This document shows positions 1-7,081 of a DNA stretch of 8,240 bases, piece after piece. This stretch comes from Campylobacterota bacterium. Lineage in GTDB: Bacteria; Campylobacterota; Campylobacteria; Campylobacterales; SZUA-545. The notes beneath the pieces were generated by a model. It had not been told where the DNA came from. It did not search any database and saw only the letters and a list, made by a program, of their open reading frames with translations. The DNA lies in assembly GCA_030836705.1 (NCBI GenBank), contig JAUPLZ010000234.1, positions 1 through 8,240 of the forward strand, read 5' to 3'. Both the position numbers and the translations under genes were made by a program. Numbering within the stretch: the stretch's first letter is position 1; each line of letters starts with the position of its first letter.

Positions 1-74
1 GTCAAGAGAAAAATGAAGATTTTTGAAAATATTTTAGGAAATGTGGGGAAAATGCTTTTTTGTGTGTAGTTTTT
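1..74. other. Non-coding left edge downstream of the PIN-PhoH gene
   Basis: This AT-rich stretch lies 3' of the last minus-strand gene. I see no GC-rich hairpin followed by a T run on the minus strand, so no intrinsic terminator can be called. The only inverted repeat is an A/T-only pair (9-14 with 19-24), too weak to count. One plus-strand frame is open from the edge to a TAG at 67-69, but 22 codons is not evidence of a gene in DNA of this composition. Confidence 0.5.
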
Positions 75-1463
75 TTACTTGTGTCTACTAAAAACCTCTT
101 CGCTCCATGCACATATTTTTCCTCTTATTGACTTTGGCATTGTTATTGCGCCTATTCTAACTTCACAATTCTCTTTTTTTGCCTCATTGAGCAAAAATGT
201 CAATGCGTTGTTTAGTTTAGATAAATAAATACTATCTACTTGATTTATGTCGCCTATCACTACGACTTTTGAGCCATCAGTTACACGAGTTAACACTAAT
301 TGCATAGAAGAAAGCGAGAAATTTTGCGCTTCATCAATAATTATCACGCTATTTGAAAGATTAGAGCCTCTTAAATTTCCTATATATGGAAAAGTAATGT
401 TATATCTTTTTATATATTCTTCAACCTTTAGAGTGATATTATCGTTGTTAAGTTCTTTTTTGCTTTTTTTTAATTCTGCTATAGCAAAACTTTCAAGCGC
501 ATCATATATAGGAGTAAAAAATCCTCCCATTTTATCTTCCATATCACCTTTTTTAAATCCAATGTATGCATCTTTATCTACGCTATCTATTGGGTTTCTA
601 ATATAAACTATTTTTTGAAAATCTCTATTTGGATCATCTATTAATTTTATTGCCATTGCCATTGCTACGGCTGTCTTTCCGCTTCCTGACGGAGACGAGC
701 TGATAACAATATCAATTGCTGGATTTTTTATAAGATTTGCATAAAATAACTGCTCTTTATTTTTTGGCGGAAGCTTGCAATCTCTTAGTTTGTTTTCATC
801 TAATATCTCTATTTTGTTATTTATAATATTTGCAAGTATAAAGTGATCACTCATTTTTTGTTTAAAAACCAAGTTTATACAGTGCTTTGGAATATTTATT
901 TTTAACTCCTTTTCAAGAGTTTCCACATCAAGATAATTTAGCTTTTGAGCATAATCATAATCTACGGCTATATCCATAGCAAAATTTAAATCAAGCAAAT
1001 CGCTTTCTACGACTTTTAGCGAATCTGTTTTTAATCCTTTTGCAATTGCAAAAGTTCTAAAAGCAACATCGTTTGAAACAACCAAAAGCTCATCATAAAA
1101 CTTATCAGCCCAAAGCGCTGTCTCAATAATTCTTCTATCGTTTACGACACTTTGGTAATTATTTGAAAAATTTTCTTTATAAATTTCTTGAGAGATAAGG
1201 TCTATTTCTATATTTTTGTTTTTGACTCTAGTAATTGTGTGATGTTCAAATTTTTCAATATTTAAAACCTCTGCATCCTGTAGGAAATTATTAAATCTTC
1301 TTGCCATGTAGCCTACAGTTCCAAAGCTGTTTTTCAAATGGTCTGTTTCGTTTAAAACAATATCAGTTATTACTATGATATTTTTTCCATCTTCTGAGAG
1401 ATTTTTTATATTTTCTATAGAATCTATAACCACAGAAGTATCAAGAAGATATGCTTTTTTCAC
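75..1463 (-). CDS. PIN domain-PhoH family ATPase (YlaK/PhoH2 type), probable RNA-processing enzyme
   Basis: This 462-residue cytoplasmic protein fuses an N-terminal PIN nuclease domain (about 1-150) to a C-terminal PhoH P-loop ATPase domain (about 232-455). PIN acidic residues are visible at D8 (LLDTS), E39, D109 (NDRRI) and D132 (VSND). The ATPase has a Walker A SPSGSGKT (257-264), whose first position is Ser rather than the usual Gly, a Walker B IIIDEAQN (374-381), a TRVTDG segment with a likely arginine finger (R393), and a sensor-like VIGDINQVD (402-410). Actinobacterial PhoH2 relatives are reported to have RNase and RNA-unwinding activity, so RNA turnover is the likely role; the substrate here is unknown. 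The start is GTG at 1463, inside a 4-nt GTGA overlap with the pepD stop, which suggests translational coupling. No antitoxin-like gene lies just upstream, as it does in PhoAT-PhoH2 pairs. The family is certain; the function is inferred. Confidence 0.93.
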   Translation of the reverse strand: MKKAYLLDTSVVIDSIENIKNLSEDGKNIIVITDIVLNETDHLKNSFGTVGYMARRFNNFLQDAEVLNIEKFEHHTITRVKNKNIEIDLISQEIYKENFSNNYQSVVNDRRIIETALWADKFYDELLVVSNDVAFRTFAIAKGLKTDSLKVVESDLLDLNFAMDIAVDYDYAQKLNYLDVETLEKELKINIPKHCINLVFKQKMSDHFILANIINNKIEILDENKLRDCKLPPKNKEQLFYANLIKNPAIDIVISSSPSGSGKTAVAMAMAIKLIDDPNRDFQKIVYIRNPIDSVDKDAYIGFKKGDMEDKMGGFFTPIYDALESFAIAELKKSKKELNNDNITLKVEEYIKRYNITFPYIGNLRGSNLSNSVIIIDEAQNFSLSSMQLVLTRVTDGSKVVVIGDINQVDSIYLSKLNNALTFLLNEAKKENCEVRIGAITMPKSIRGKICAWSEEVFSRHK

Positions 1464-2716
1464 TTTATAATCTTTTTTATAATTTTAAACACTCTAAAAA
1501 TAGAGTTGATTTCTACTTTTTCATTTTTTGTATGCGGTAAAAATATGTTCGGTCCAATTGAAACTGCGTCTACGCCTTTTAACACATTTTTTAGCACTCC
1601 GCATTCAAGACCGGCGTGAATTACCTTTAGTTGTGCATTTTTATTTTCTTGAGAATAAATTTGCAGCACTTTTTTTGCAAACTCTGTGTTTTCCGGTCTC
1701 CATGCAGGATACTCATCGCTTATCATAATTTCATAGCCATCAAAAAACTCTTTGGTTTCTATCTTTAACTTTTCAAGCGACTCATTATCCATGCTTCTTC
1801 CTGAAATATTTAAAATAGCAATATCGTTTTCAATTTTTATTGTGGCAAGATTAATACTGTCGTTTGGAATGCCAAACTCCTTATTCCAACTCCTTACCCC
1901 CGTTGGAAAAGACAATAAAAAAGTAGAGAGTTTTGAACAATCATATAAAGTAAGATCGCCGTCATTTAAATCCTCTACTAAAAAATTATGCGTTGAGCAA
2001 ATATCACTTCTTGCATCAACAATAGCTTGAGCATTTACGGGAATAGAATTGCGCCTCTCTCCGCCTGATATATGGAGTAATTTCATATCATTTTGTTTTA
2101 TAAAAAAAAGGAGTTCTTTTATGGCATTTGGAATATTTTTATCTATCTCTATGCCGGAATGCCCGCCTAAAAAGTTCATTGTTGAGATTTTTTTAAGCCT
2201 TTTTGGCTTCACGGAGCACCCCTCAAGAGGTATTTTTGCTTCAAAATCAAATCCGCCAGCACATCCTATAAATATTCCGCTCTCTTCTTCGCTGTCTAGA
2301 TTCAATATTGCCTTGCTTTTTATATCAAGCTTTAGATTCTTTGCTCCTATCAACCCAACTTCTTCGTCATTCGTAAAAAGAAACTCTGCATCAACTTTTT
2401 CTTCTATAAGCGCCAACATTATCGCGACACCGATCCCATTATCGGCTCCAAGCGTTGAATTTTTTGCACTTATGTATTTTTCATCTGACACAATTTCTAA
2501 ATTATCAGTTTCGCCAATACAAACCATATCATAGTGAGATTGTAAACAAATTTTTGGATTATTCAATCTAGCTAAAATATTTTTTGCATTATCTACAAAA
2601 ACTTCATAGCCATTTAATAGTGCAAAATTTGCAATATATTTTAATAAAGAGGCGGTGTTGCAACTACAGTGTGGGATTTTTGAAATTTCATAAAATATAT
2701 CTAAAACTCTTTGCAT
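1460..2716 (-). CDS. pepD: Aminoacyl-histidine dipeptidase (PepD-like, M20C metallopeptidase)
   Basis: A cytosolic dizinc peptidase that cleaves dipeptides such as Xaa-His and carnosine-like substrates, recycling amino acids. From the ATG start it has 418 residues, shorter than the roughly 485 of the E. coli enzyme. Metal-site motifs are in order: LQSHYDMV (H61, D63), LGADNGIG (D92), TNDEEVG (E118, E119), NLDSEE (D141), GGHSG (H186), HAGLECG (H367, E371) and LPHT (H395). An in-frame TTG at 2722 would add two residues and overlap the dusB stop. I prefer ATG at 2716, two bases after the dusB TGA, because the protein then begins MQRVLDIFYEISKIP, as PepD proteins usually do. Neither start has a clear Shine-Dalgarno sequence, so coupling to dusB is likely. 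The 3' end overlaps the PIN-PhoH start by 4 nt. The family is firm; exact substrate preference cannot be read from the sequence. Confidence 0.92.
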   Translation of the reverse strand: MQRVLDIFYEISKIPHCSCNTASLLKYIANFALLNGYEVFVDNAKNILARLNNPKICLQSHYDMVCIGETDNLEIVSDEKYISAKNSTLGADNGIGVAIMLALIEEKVDAEFLFTNDEEVGLIGAKNLKLDIKSKAILNLDSEEESGIFIGCAGGFDFEAKIPLEGCSVKPKRLKKISTMNFLGGHSGIEIDKNIPNAIKELLFFIKQNDMKLLHISGGERRNSIPVNAQAIVDARSDICSTHNFLVEDLNDGDLTLYDCSKLSTFLLSFPTGVRSWNKEFGIPNDSINLATIKIENDIAILNISGRSMDNESLEKLKIETKEFFDGYEIMISDEYPAWRPENTEFAKKVLQIYSQENKNAQLKVIHAGLECGVLKNVLKGVDAVSIGPNIFLPHTKNEKVEINSIFRVFKIIKKIIK

Positions 2717-2718
2717 TA

Positions 2719-3657
2719 TCAATCGCTTGTATCAAAAAAATCAAAAACAATCTCTCTTGCGCTTGTGGCACAATCGATTTTATTTATTGCATCTCTAAAA
2801 GCAGATGCCTCCTTGTATCCTTTTGAGTAGTTATGAAGATGCTTTCTAAATAAAATCGCGCCAAAATCACCGTAAAAGCTAATCATATTATCAAAATGCT
2901 CCATAATGACATCTCTTTTTTCTTTATTAGTCAGACTCGCTTTACCCTCTTTTAGTTGCTTGAATATCCAAGGTTTACCCATGGCACCGCGACCTATCAT
3001 CACCCCATCGCTTTTTGTGTGGTTTAAAACTTTTTGAGCTATCTCATAGCTTGTAATATCTCCGTTTGCAATAACCGGAATTTTTACACTTTCTTTTATT
3101 CTGGCAATCTCATCATAATCAACTTCTGACTTATATCCGCCAACTTTTGTTCTGCCGTGAACTACCAAAAAATCAGCGCCGGCATCTTCTACGCATTTTG
3201 CAATTTCTACGCCATTTTTTTTATCAAACCCAATACGAATTTTTACACTAGTAAGCGGCTTTCTTGATGCTTCTTTCATGGTTTTTACTATCTCACCAAG
3301 CAAGCCCAAATCTTTTAGCAGTGCCGAACCGCTTCCATGACCTGAAACTTTTGGTGCTGGGCATCCGGCATTAAGATCTATAATATCTATTCCACTCTCA
3401 TCATTTAGTATTTCAACGGCTTTTTTTAAAACAACGGCGCTAGAACCGGCTAACTGCACGGAATATGGGGTCTCTATAGGGCTTTTTAAAAACATTTTTT
3501 TAGTTTTTTTGGAGTTATGAACGAGGGCGTTGGAACTTATCATCTCACTTACCGTAAGATCTGCGCCAAACTTTTTTACAGTCTCCCTAAATGGGAGATC
3601 TGTCCATCCGGCAAGCGGAGCAAGAGCAAAAATTTTTTTTGAAAAATCAAGAACCAT
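2719..3657 (-). CDS. dusB: tRNA-dihydrouridine synthase (DusB-like)
   Basis: A 312-residue FMN- and NAD(P)H-dependent enzyme that reduces specific uridines in the tRNA D-loop to dihydrouridine. The N-terminal TIM barrel opens with LAPLAGWTDLPFR (12-24) and TVSEMISSN (35-43). The catalytic cysteine is C99 in DLNAGCPAPKV. Flavin and phosphate-binding segments follow: VKIRIG (138-143), VVHGRT, VIANGDI and GVMIGRGAMGKPWIF. The C-terminal part is helical and carries FRKHLHNYSKG, as in other Dus proteins. Length and motifs match DusB rather than DusA or DusC, but bacterial Dus paralogues are hard to separate by eye and the target uridine is not proven. The ATG at 3657 overlaps the upstream gene's TAA by one base (TAATG). 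No Shine-Dalgarno sequence is visible, so re-initiation after the membrane-protein gene is likely. Confidence 0.94.
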   Translation of the reverse strand: MVLDFSKKIFALAPLAGWTDLPFRETVKKFGADLTVSEMISSNALVHNSKKTKKMFLKSPIETPYSVQLAGSSAVVLKKAVEILNDESGIDIIDLNAGCPAPKVSGHGSGSALLKDLGLLGEIVKTMKEASRKPLTSVKIRIGFDKKNGVEIAKCVEDAGADFLVVHGRTKVGGYKSEVDYDEIARIKESVKIPVIANGDITSYEIAQKVLNHTKSDGVMIGRGAMGKPWIFKQLKEGKASLTNKEKRDVIMEHFDNMISFYGDFGAILFRKHLHNYSKGYKEASAFRDAINKIDCATSAREIVFDFFDTSD

Positions 3658-4655
3658 TACACAAAATTGCTCAATGCAATTTTTTGACCGCTTTGCTTTA
3701 TAAGCATGTAATATCTAAATTTCATCAGCTCATCTTCTGCAAATTGCTCAAGATACTCTCTTGCAATATTATTTCTTTCAAGTTCCAAATTTACATACAA
3801 ATAAGCCGTACAAGCAGATTCAATCTCTTTTTGAAGAAGAAAACAAAGCTCTAGCAACTCATCAGGATCCATATTTTTTTGTAAGATTTTTGCAACTTGA
3901 ATAAAATCATCTTGACTAAAATCTACTTCTTTGCACAAGCTTATAATCTCTTCTTTTGAAAAGTCAAGCTGATATTGCTCGCTATTTAACCTTTCAAGCA
4001 TTGCAATTACTATTCTTTTTGTTTTTTTAAGTGAGATTTTATTTATCTTTTTCTTATCTGCTACTTTAATATACTCTTCAAAAGCACTCATGCACAACTC
4101 ACTGTCGTCATAGCACTCTTTTAGTATTCTTTCAGCGCTTAAAGGATCGATTTTTAGTCTATTAAATTGGTTTTTTATGTACAAACTATTATCTTTTTCG
4201 AGTTTATATTTAGACAAATCAACAAACTCGCCATTTTCAATATCCCTTATTACTGAAACTATTTCATTTAATTCGCCATTTTCAAAACTATAGTTTTTAT
4301 CGACCTGAAGACTGCTTTTGGCAAAAAGCTCCGCTAGAAGTTTTAATCTAGAATCTTTTATATTTTCCGCAAATCTTTTATTTAAAAGCGCATTCTTTAC
4401 CATGTTCGTTATTTTATTGAGGTCTTTTTCAAGCATCGCATGTTTAAAAAACTCCAAAACAGCATAAAAAGCAAAATGCAAAACAGATACAAAAAGAATC
4501 AATGCGGCAGGAACCACAACCCACAGCGCAACAGGCAGTTCAACTACCAAGCCAAAAAAATCCATGGAATACAAAGTATTAATGTTAAGGTATGTATATA
4601 CGCTCACAATTATTAAAAATAGTATTGAAAGCGCTATATATCGTTTGAAATGCAT
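3657..4655 (-). CDS. Conserved two-helix inner-membrane protein with long helical cytoplasmic domain, function unknown
   Basis: I do not recognise a characterised function. The 332-residue protein starts with a short basic stretch (HFKR), then a membrane helix at about 6-24, a short loop, and a second helix at about 40-64 ending in aromatic residues. The remaining 265 or so residues are charged, low in Gly and Pro and predicted helical, rich in Lys, Glu and Leu, without recognisable catalytic motifs. The hairpin implies both termini are cytoplasmic. Its loop-helix pattern (NINTLYSMDFFGLVVELPVA) resembles LapA/DUF1049 hairpins, and the tail near 285-320 looks like paired helices, but this is only a resemblance. 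From memory the gene sits in the same place in C. jejuni (Cj0124c), between the DksA-like and Dus genes. The start is ATG at 4655 with AAGG seven bases upstream. Confidence 0.88.
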   Translation of the reverse strand: MHFKRYIALSILFLIIVSVYTYLNINTLYSMDFFGLVVELPVALWVVVPAALILFVSVLHFAFYAVLEFFKHAMLEKDLNKITNMVKNALLNKRFAENIKDSRLKLLAELFAKSSLQVDKNYSFENGELNEIVSVIRDIENGEFVDLSKYKLEKDNSLYIKNQFNRLKIDPLSAERILKECYDDSELCMSAFEEYIKVADKKKINKISLKKTKRIVIAMLERLNSEQYQLDFSKEEIISLCKEVDFSQDDFIQVAKILQKNMDPDELLELCFLLQKEIESACTAYLYVNLELERNNIAREYLEQFAEDELMKFRYYMLIKQSGQKIALSNFV

Positions 4656-4662
4656 TATCTTA

Positions 4663-4666
4663 CCTT
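4663..4666 (-). promoter_or_regulatory. Ribosome binding site for the membrane-protein gene
   Basis: AAGG lies directly after the dksA TAA on the minus strand and seven bases before the ATG at 4655. It supports that start and suggests independent initiation within the operon. Confidence 0.7.
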
Positions 4667-5026
4667 TTAATTAGCAGTGCCATTTTTTTCAACAATCTCT
4701 CTGCACACTATACAATATTTAGCATGCGGTTTTACCTTAAGTCTATCTTTTCCGATAGGCTCCTCACACATTTCACAAACTCCATAGGTGCCGTCTTTTA
4801 TTTTTTCAAGCGCATACTCTATTTCACTAAGCTCTTTTGATTGTTGAGCTGTTATAACTTGATCTATCATGCTTTCACTACTTGCAGCCGCAAAATCACC
4901 CTCATCATTTAACTCTGAACTATTTAGCATATCCATTTCTTCGTGTGCATCATGAATATTTCTTAGAATTTGGGCTCTTCTTTCAAAAAGCACCTTCTCT
5001 AATTGTCCAAACTCTCTTTTTCTCAT
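4667..5026 (-). CDS. dksA: DksA/TraR-type C4 zinc-finger transcription factor (short DksA)
   Basis: A 119-residue member of the DksA/TraR family, which bind in the RNA polymerase secondary channel and, with ppGpp, adjust rRNA and amino-acid promoters. The N-terminal region (about 5-75) forms the coiled coil; its tip keeps the DxxDxA signature (D41, D44, A46) needed for DksA-type activity. The zinc finger is C84-x2-C87-x17-C105-x2-C108. It is shorter than the 151-residue E. coli protein, lacking most of the N-terminal extension. A DksA-like protein at this location in C. jejuni (Cj0125c, from memory) has been linked to stringent control. The ATG at 5026 has GAGG five bases upstream, and that GAGG overlaps the rlmH stop (TGAGG). 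A gap of seven bases separates it from rlmH and eleven from the next gene. The family call is firm. Confidence 0.94.
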   Translation of the reverse strand: MRKREFGQLEKVLFERRAQILRNIHDAHEEMDMLNSSELNDEGDFAAASSESMIDQVITAQQSKELSEIEYALEKIKDGTYGVCEMCEEPIGKDRLKVKPHAKYCIVCREIVEKNGTAN

Positions 5027-5031
5027 TTTTA

Positions 5032-5035
5032 CCTC
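5032..5035 (-). promoter_or_regulatory. Ribosome binding site for dksA overlapping the rlmH stop codon
   Basis: GAGG on the minus strand is five bases before the dksA ATG. The G of the rlmH TGA is part of it, so a ribosome terminating on rlmH covers the dksA initiation site. This fits coupled or locally re-initiated translation. Confidence 0.7.
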
Positions 5036-5492
5036 ATTTATGATATGGATGATTATTTATAATTGTAAATGCTCTATAAACTTGCTCTAAGAGCATTGTT
5101 CGTGCCAACCTATGACTTAAAGTCAAAGAACTAAGCCTTATAACTATATCGGCTTTTTTTCTCATCTCATCATCAAACCCATAAGCTCCTCCGATAAAAA
5201 AACCAACACTCCCCTCTTTTTCTAAAATTTTACTAAACTCCTCACTTTTTATATCTTTTCCAATAGGATCAAGAACTATAGAAAAACCACTCATGTGCGA
5301 CTCAAAAGCCTTAGTATATGAACTTCTTGCACTATCTGGACTCTCTTTTTGTGCTTTTTCAATTTGTTTAGTGTAGACATACTCATCTTTTATTGAAGCA
5401 TAGTTTGAGATTAGCTTTAAGTAATTTTTATCAATTTGCTCAAACTCATCTTTGTTTTTTTTCAAAATCGAGTATATTGCTATTTTATGCAA
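5034..5492 (-). CDS. rlmH: 23S rRNA (pseudouridine1915-N3)-methyltransferase RlmH
   Basis: A 152-residue SPOUT-class methyltransferase that uses S-adenosylmethionine to methylate pseudouridine 1915 in helix 69 of 23S rRNA in the assembled 70S ribosome. The trefoil-knot SAM site is visible as FFIGGAYGF (98-106) and SSLTLSHRLAR (121-131). The family's C-terminal signature ends the protein at NNHPYHK (146-152). The size is normal for the family. The start must be TTG at 5492: the same frame has a TGA only a few codons upstream, with no ATG or GTG between, and the next internal Met (M67) would remove the N-terminal strand HKIAIYSI that the family needs. The TTG lies four bases after the accD stop with only a poor Shine-Dalgarno sequence (AAAG). 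Expression probably depends on coupling to accD. Confidence 0.95.
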   Translation of the reverse strand: MHKIAIYSILKKNKDEFEQIDKNYLKLISNYASIKDEYVYTKQIEKAQKESPDSARSSYTKAFESHMSGFSIVLDPIGKDIKSEEFSKILEKEGSVGFFIGGAYGFDDEMRKKADIVIRLSSLTLSHRLARTMLLEQVYRAFTIINNHPYHK

Positions 5493-5496
5493 ATCT

Positions 5497-6336
5497 TTAC
5501 TTTGTCATTATTTTTAGTAAATTACCGACCGTAGACTTTAGTCTAACTCTATGCTCAACCATGTCTATAAGACCGTGTTCCAATAAAAATTCAGCACTTT
5601 GAAAACCTTTTGGCAACTCTGCGCCAATGGTTTGTTTTATAACTCTAGCTCCGGCAAAACCAATAATAGTACCCGGCTCTGCAATAATAATATCTCCAAG
5701 CATTGCAAAAGATGCGCTAACACCGCCAAATGTCGGATCTGTTAAAATAGAAATGAACGGCAGTTTATTTTTAGATAACTCTTTTAATGCGGCAGATGTT
5801 TTTGCCATTTGCATAAGAGAAAATGTACTCTCTTGCATCCTTGCACCACCGCTTGCACTAACAATAACAAGCCCGACTCGTCTGTGAATCGCCCTCTTTG
5901 TAGCTCTTACTATTTTTTCCCCTTCAACAGAGCCAAGGCTACCGCCCATAAAAGAGAAATCAAAAACTACAATCTCCGCATCTATGCCATTTATCTTACA
6001 ACTGCCGCAAACGGTTGATGAATATCTATTTGTTTTAGCAAAAGATTCTTCAATTCTCTGCTTATAGCTTTTTTTATCAACAAAAGAAAGCGGATCCACC
6101 GGCTTTAGATTTTTATCATGCTCTAAAAAACTGCCTTCATCACACAGCATTTCGATTCTCTGTGAAACCTCTATCCTCATATGACTATCACATTTTGGGC
6201 ATACAAAAAACTTTTCAGCAATCTCTTTTTGATACATTATTGCTTGGCAACTCTTACATTTTATCCAATGCTTTGGGGCATCTTTTGGACTAGGTCGCTC
6301 TCTTTTGATTTTTTTCAAAAGGTCACCAAAAATCAT
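5497..6336 (-). CDS. accD: Acetyl-CoA carboxylase carboxyltransferase subunit beta
   Basis: The beta subunit of the alpha2beta2 carboxyltransferase, which moves the carboxyl group from carboxybiotin to acetyl-CoA to make malonyl-CoA, the committed step of fatty-acid synthesis. The protein has 279 residues against about 304 in E. coli. The N-terminal zinc ribbon is C27-x2-C30-x15-C46-x2-C49. The crotonase-like domain carries FMGGSLGSVEGEK, SASGGARMQES, LTDPTFGGVSASFAMLGD and the late segment GFAGARVIKQTIG followed by LPKGFQSAEFLLEHGLID. It needs AccA, AccB and AccC, none of which is in this window. The ATG at 6336 forms an ATGA overlap with the upstream phosphatase stop. AAAAGGA eight bases upstream is a good Shine-Dalgarno sequence inside the upstream gene. 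The identification is secure. Confidence 0.97.
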   Translation of the reverse strand: MIFGDLLKKIKRERPSPKDAPKHWIKCKSCQAIMYQKEIAEKFFVCPKCDSHMRIEVSQRIEMLCDEGSFLEHDKNLKPVDPLSFVDKKSYKQRIEESFAKTNRYSSTVCGSCKINGIDAEIVVFDFSFMGGSLGSVEGEKIVRATKRAIHRRVGLVIVSASGGARMQESTFSLMQMAKTSAALKELSKNKLPFISILTDPTFGGVSASFAMLGDIIIAEPGTIIGFAGARVIKQTIGAELPKGFQSAEFLLEHGLIDMVEHRVRLKSTVGNLLKIMTK

Positions 6337-7076
6337 CTTCCAAATCCTTTTGAAAAAATTAATTCTTTAATAGTGTCAAATATTTTTTTTTCTCTACTTA
6401 CTAGTATAAAATCTTCTCTGACAAATCTATGCAAGCCATCACAAAGAAAAAGACCTGCATCAACATCGTATACCCTATGTTTTTCTGCAAATATCACAAA
6501 ATTAACATCTCTTGCATAAGCAAGGCTTAAAGCAACCGCACCAGGACTTCTAAATTTCATGCCGGTTTCATGCAACCTTGCCACAAGCTGAGGATTGGCA
6601 TAAGCCTTTTCAACAATACCTATTTTTGGAAAAACACACGCCATTTGATTTATTCTTTTAAGTGAAATCAACGAACCTTTATAAAAATTACCTTCATCAT
6701 TTACAAAAAAATCCCCATTCGCCAAATTTGTCACAATGGATTTTATGGTCTTGCCACGCACTTTTAGCGAAATTGAACTCGCATAATACGGAAAACAAGA
6801 GGCTATATTAGAACTACCATCAATCGGATCAAGGATAATCTCATCCTCCCCTTCTCCAATCAACCCAGACTCTTCAGAGTTTATTTTACCAAATTTTTTT
6901 AAATAACTTACAAAAATCTCCTCTGCTCTTACATCAATACGAAGACTCCTGTCTCCGCCAGCACCTCTTATCTCTTCATTTTCATGCATATGGCAAAAAA
7001 GAAACTCATCAAAATCGCTATTTAGAAGCCCAAAAACCTCTCTATTTGCATTAATTGCAGACTCAATAAAATCCAT
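6333..7076 (-). CDS. Inositol monophosphatase-family phosphatase (SuhB/CysQ/FBPase-like)
   Basis: A 247-residue Mg-dependent, lithium-sensitive-type phosphatase of the inositol monophosphatase superfamily. Metal ligands can be placed by motif: E68 in NSEESG, D83, I85 and D86 in ILDPIDGSSN, and D204 in VYDVDAG. The last motif is usually WDxAAG; here Trp is Tyr and the first Ala is Asp. GGDRSLRIDVRAE (40-52) is the usual N-terminal signature. Substrates in this family include inositol phosphate, fructose-1,6-bisphosphate, PAP and histidinol phosphate, and the motifs do not distinguish among them, so no gene symbol is given. From memory the C. jejuni equivalent is Cj0128c, also next to accD. The ATG at 7076 is five bases after the gltD TAG, without a visible Shine-Dalgarno sequence. 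The 3' end overlaps accD by four bases. Confidence 0.9.
   Translation of the reverse strand: MDFIESAINANREVFGLLNSDFDEFLFCHMHENEEIRGAGGDRSLRIDVRAEEIFVSYLKKFGKINSEESGLIGEGEDEIILDPIDGSSNIASCFPYYASSISLKVRGKTIKSIVTNLANGDFFVNDEGNFYKGSLISLKRINQMACVFPKIGIVEKAYANPQLVARLHETGMKFRSPGAVALSLAYARDVNFVIFAEKHRVYDVDAGLFLCDGLHRFVREDFILVSREKKIFDTIKELIFSKGFGR
6345..6351 (-). promoter_or_regulatory. Ribosome binding site for accD, inside the phosphatase gene
   Basis: AAAAGGA on the minus strand lies eight bases before the accD ATG, within the last codons of the upstream phosphatase gene. It supports the ATG at 6336 and is the best Shine-Dalgarno match in the window. Confidence 0.7.
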
Positions 7077-7081
7077 ATAAA

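Noticed and set aside
9..24. Inverted repeat AAAAAT-GAAG-ATTTTT as a terminator after the PIN-PhoH gene
   Set aside because: The stem is six A/T pairs with no GC, too weak for an intrinsic terminator.
1..69. Plus-strand open frame from the left edge to a TAG at 67-69, possibly the tail of a convergent gene
   Set aside because: Only 22 codons are visible, an open run of this length is expected by chance, and it has no recognisable C-terminal motif.
75..1463. PIN-PhoH gene as half of a toxin-antitoxin or defence system
   Set aside because: No small antitoxin-like ORF is adjacent on the upstream side, the upstream neighbour is a peptidase, and the locus is an ordinary core gene run with no mobile or defence markers.
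2049..2534. 161-codon plus-strand open frame inside pepD, and other long plus-strand frames
   Set aside because: Each lies antisense to a gene with clear family motifs; the translations are low in complexity (Ser, Phe, Leu rich) and match no family.
1460..2722. pepD start at TTG 2722
   Set aside because: An ATG two codons later gives the usual PepD N-terminus and avoids overlapping dusB; the difference is only two residues.
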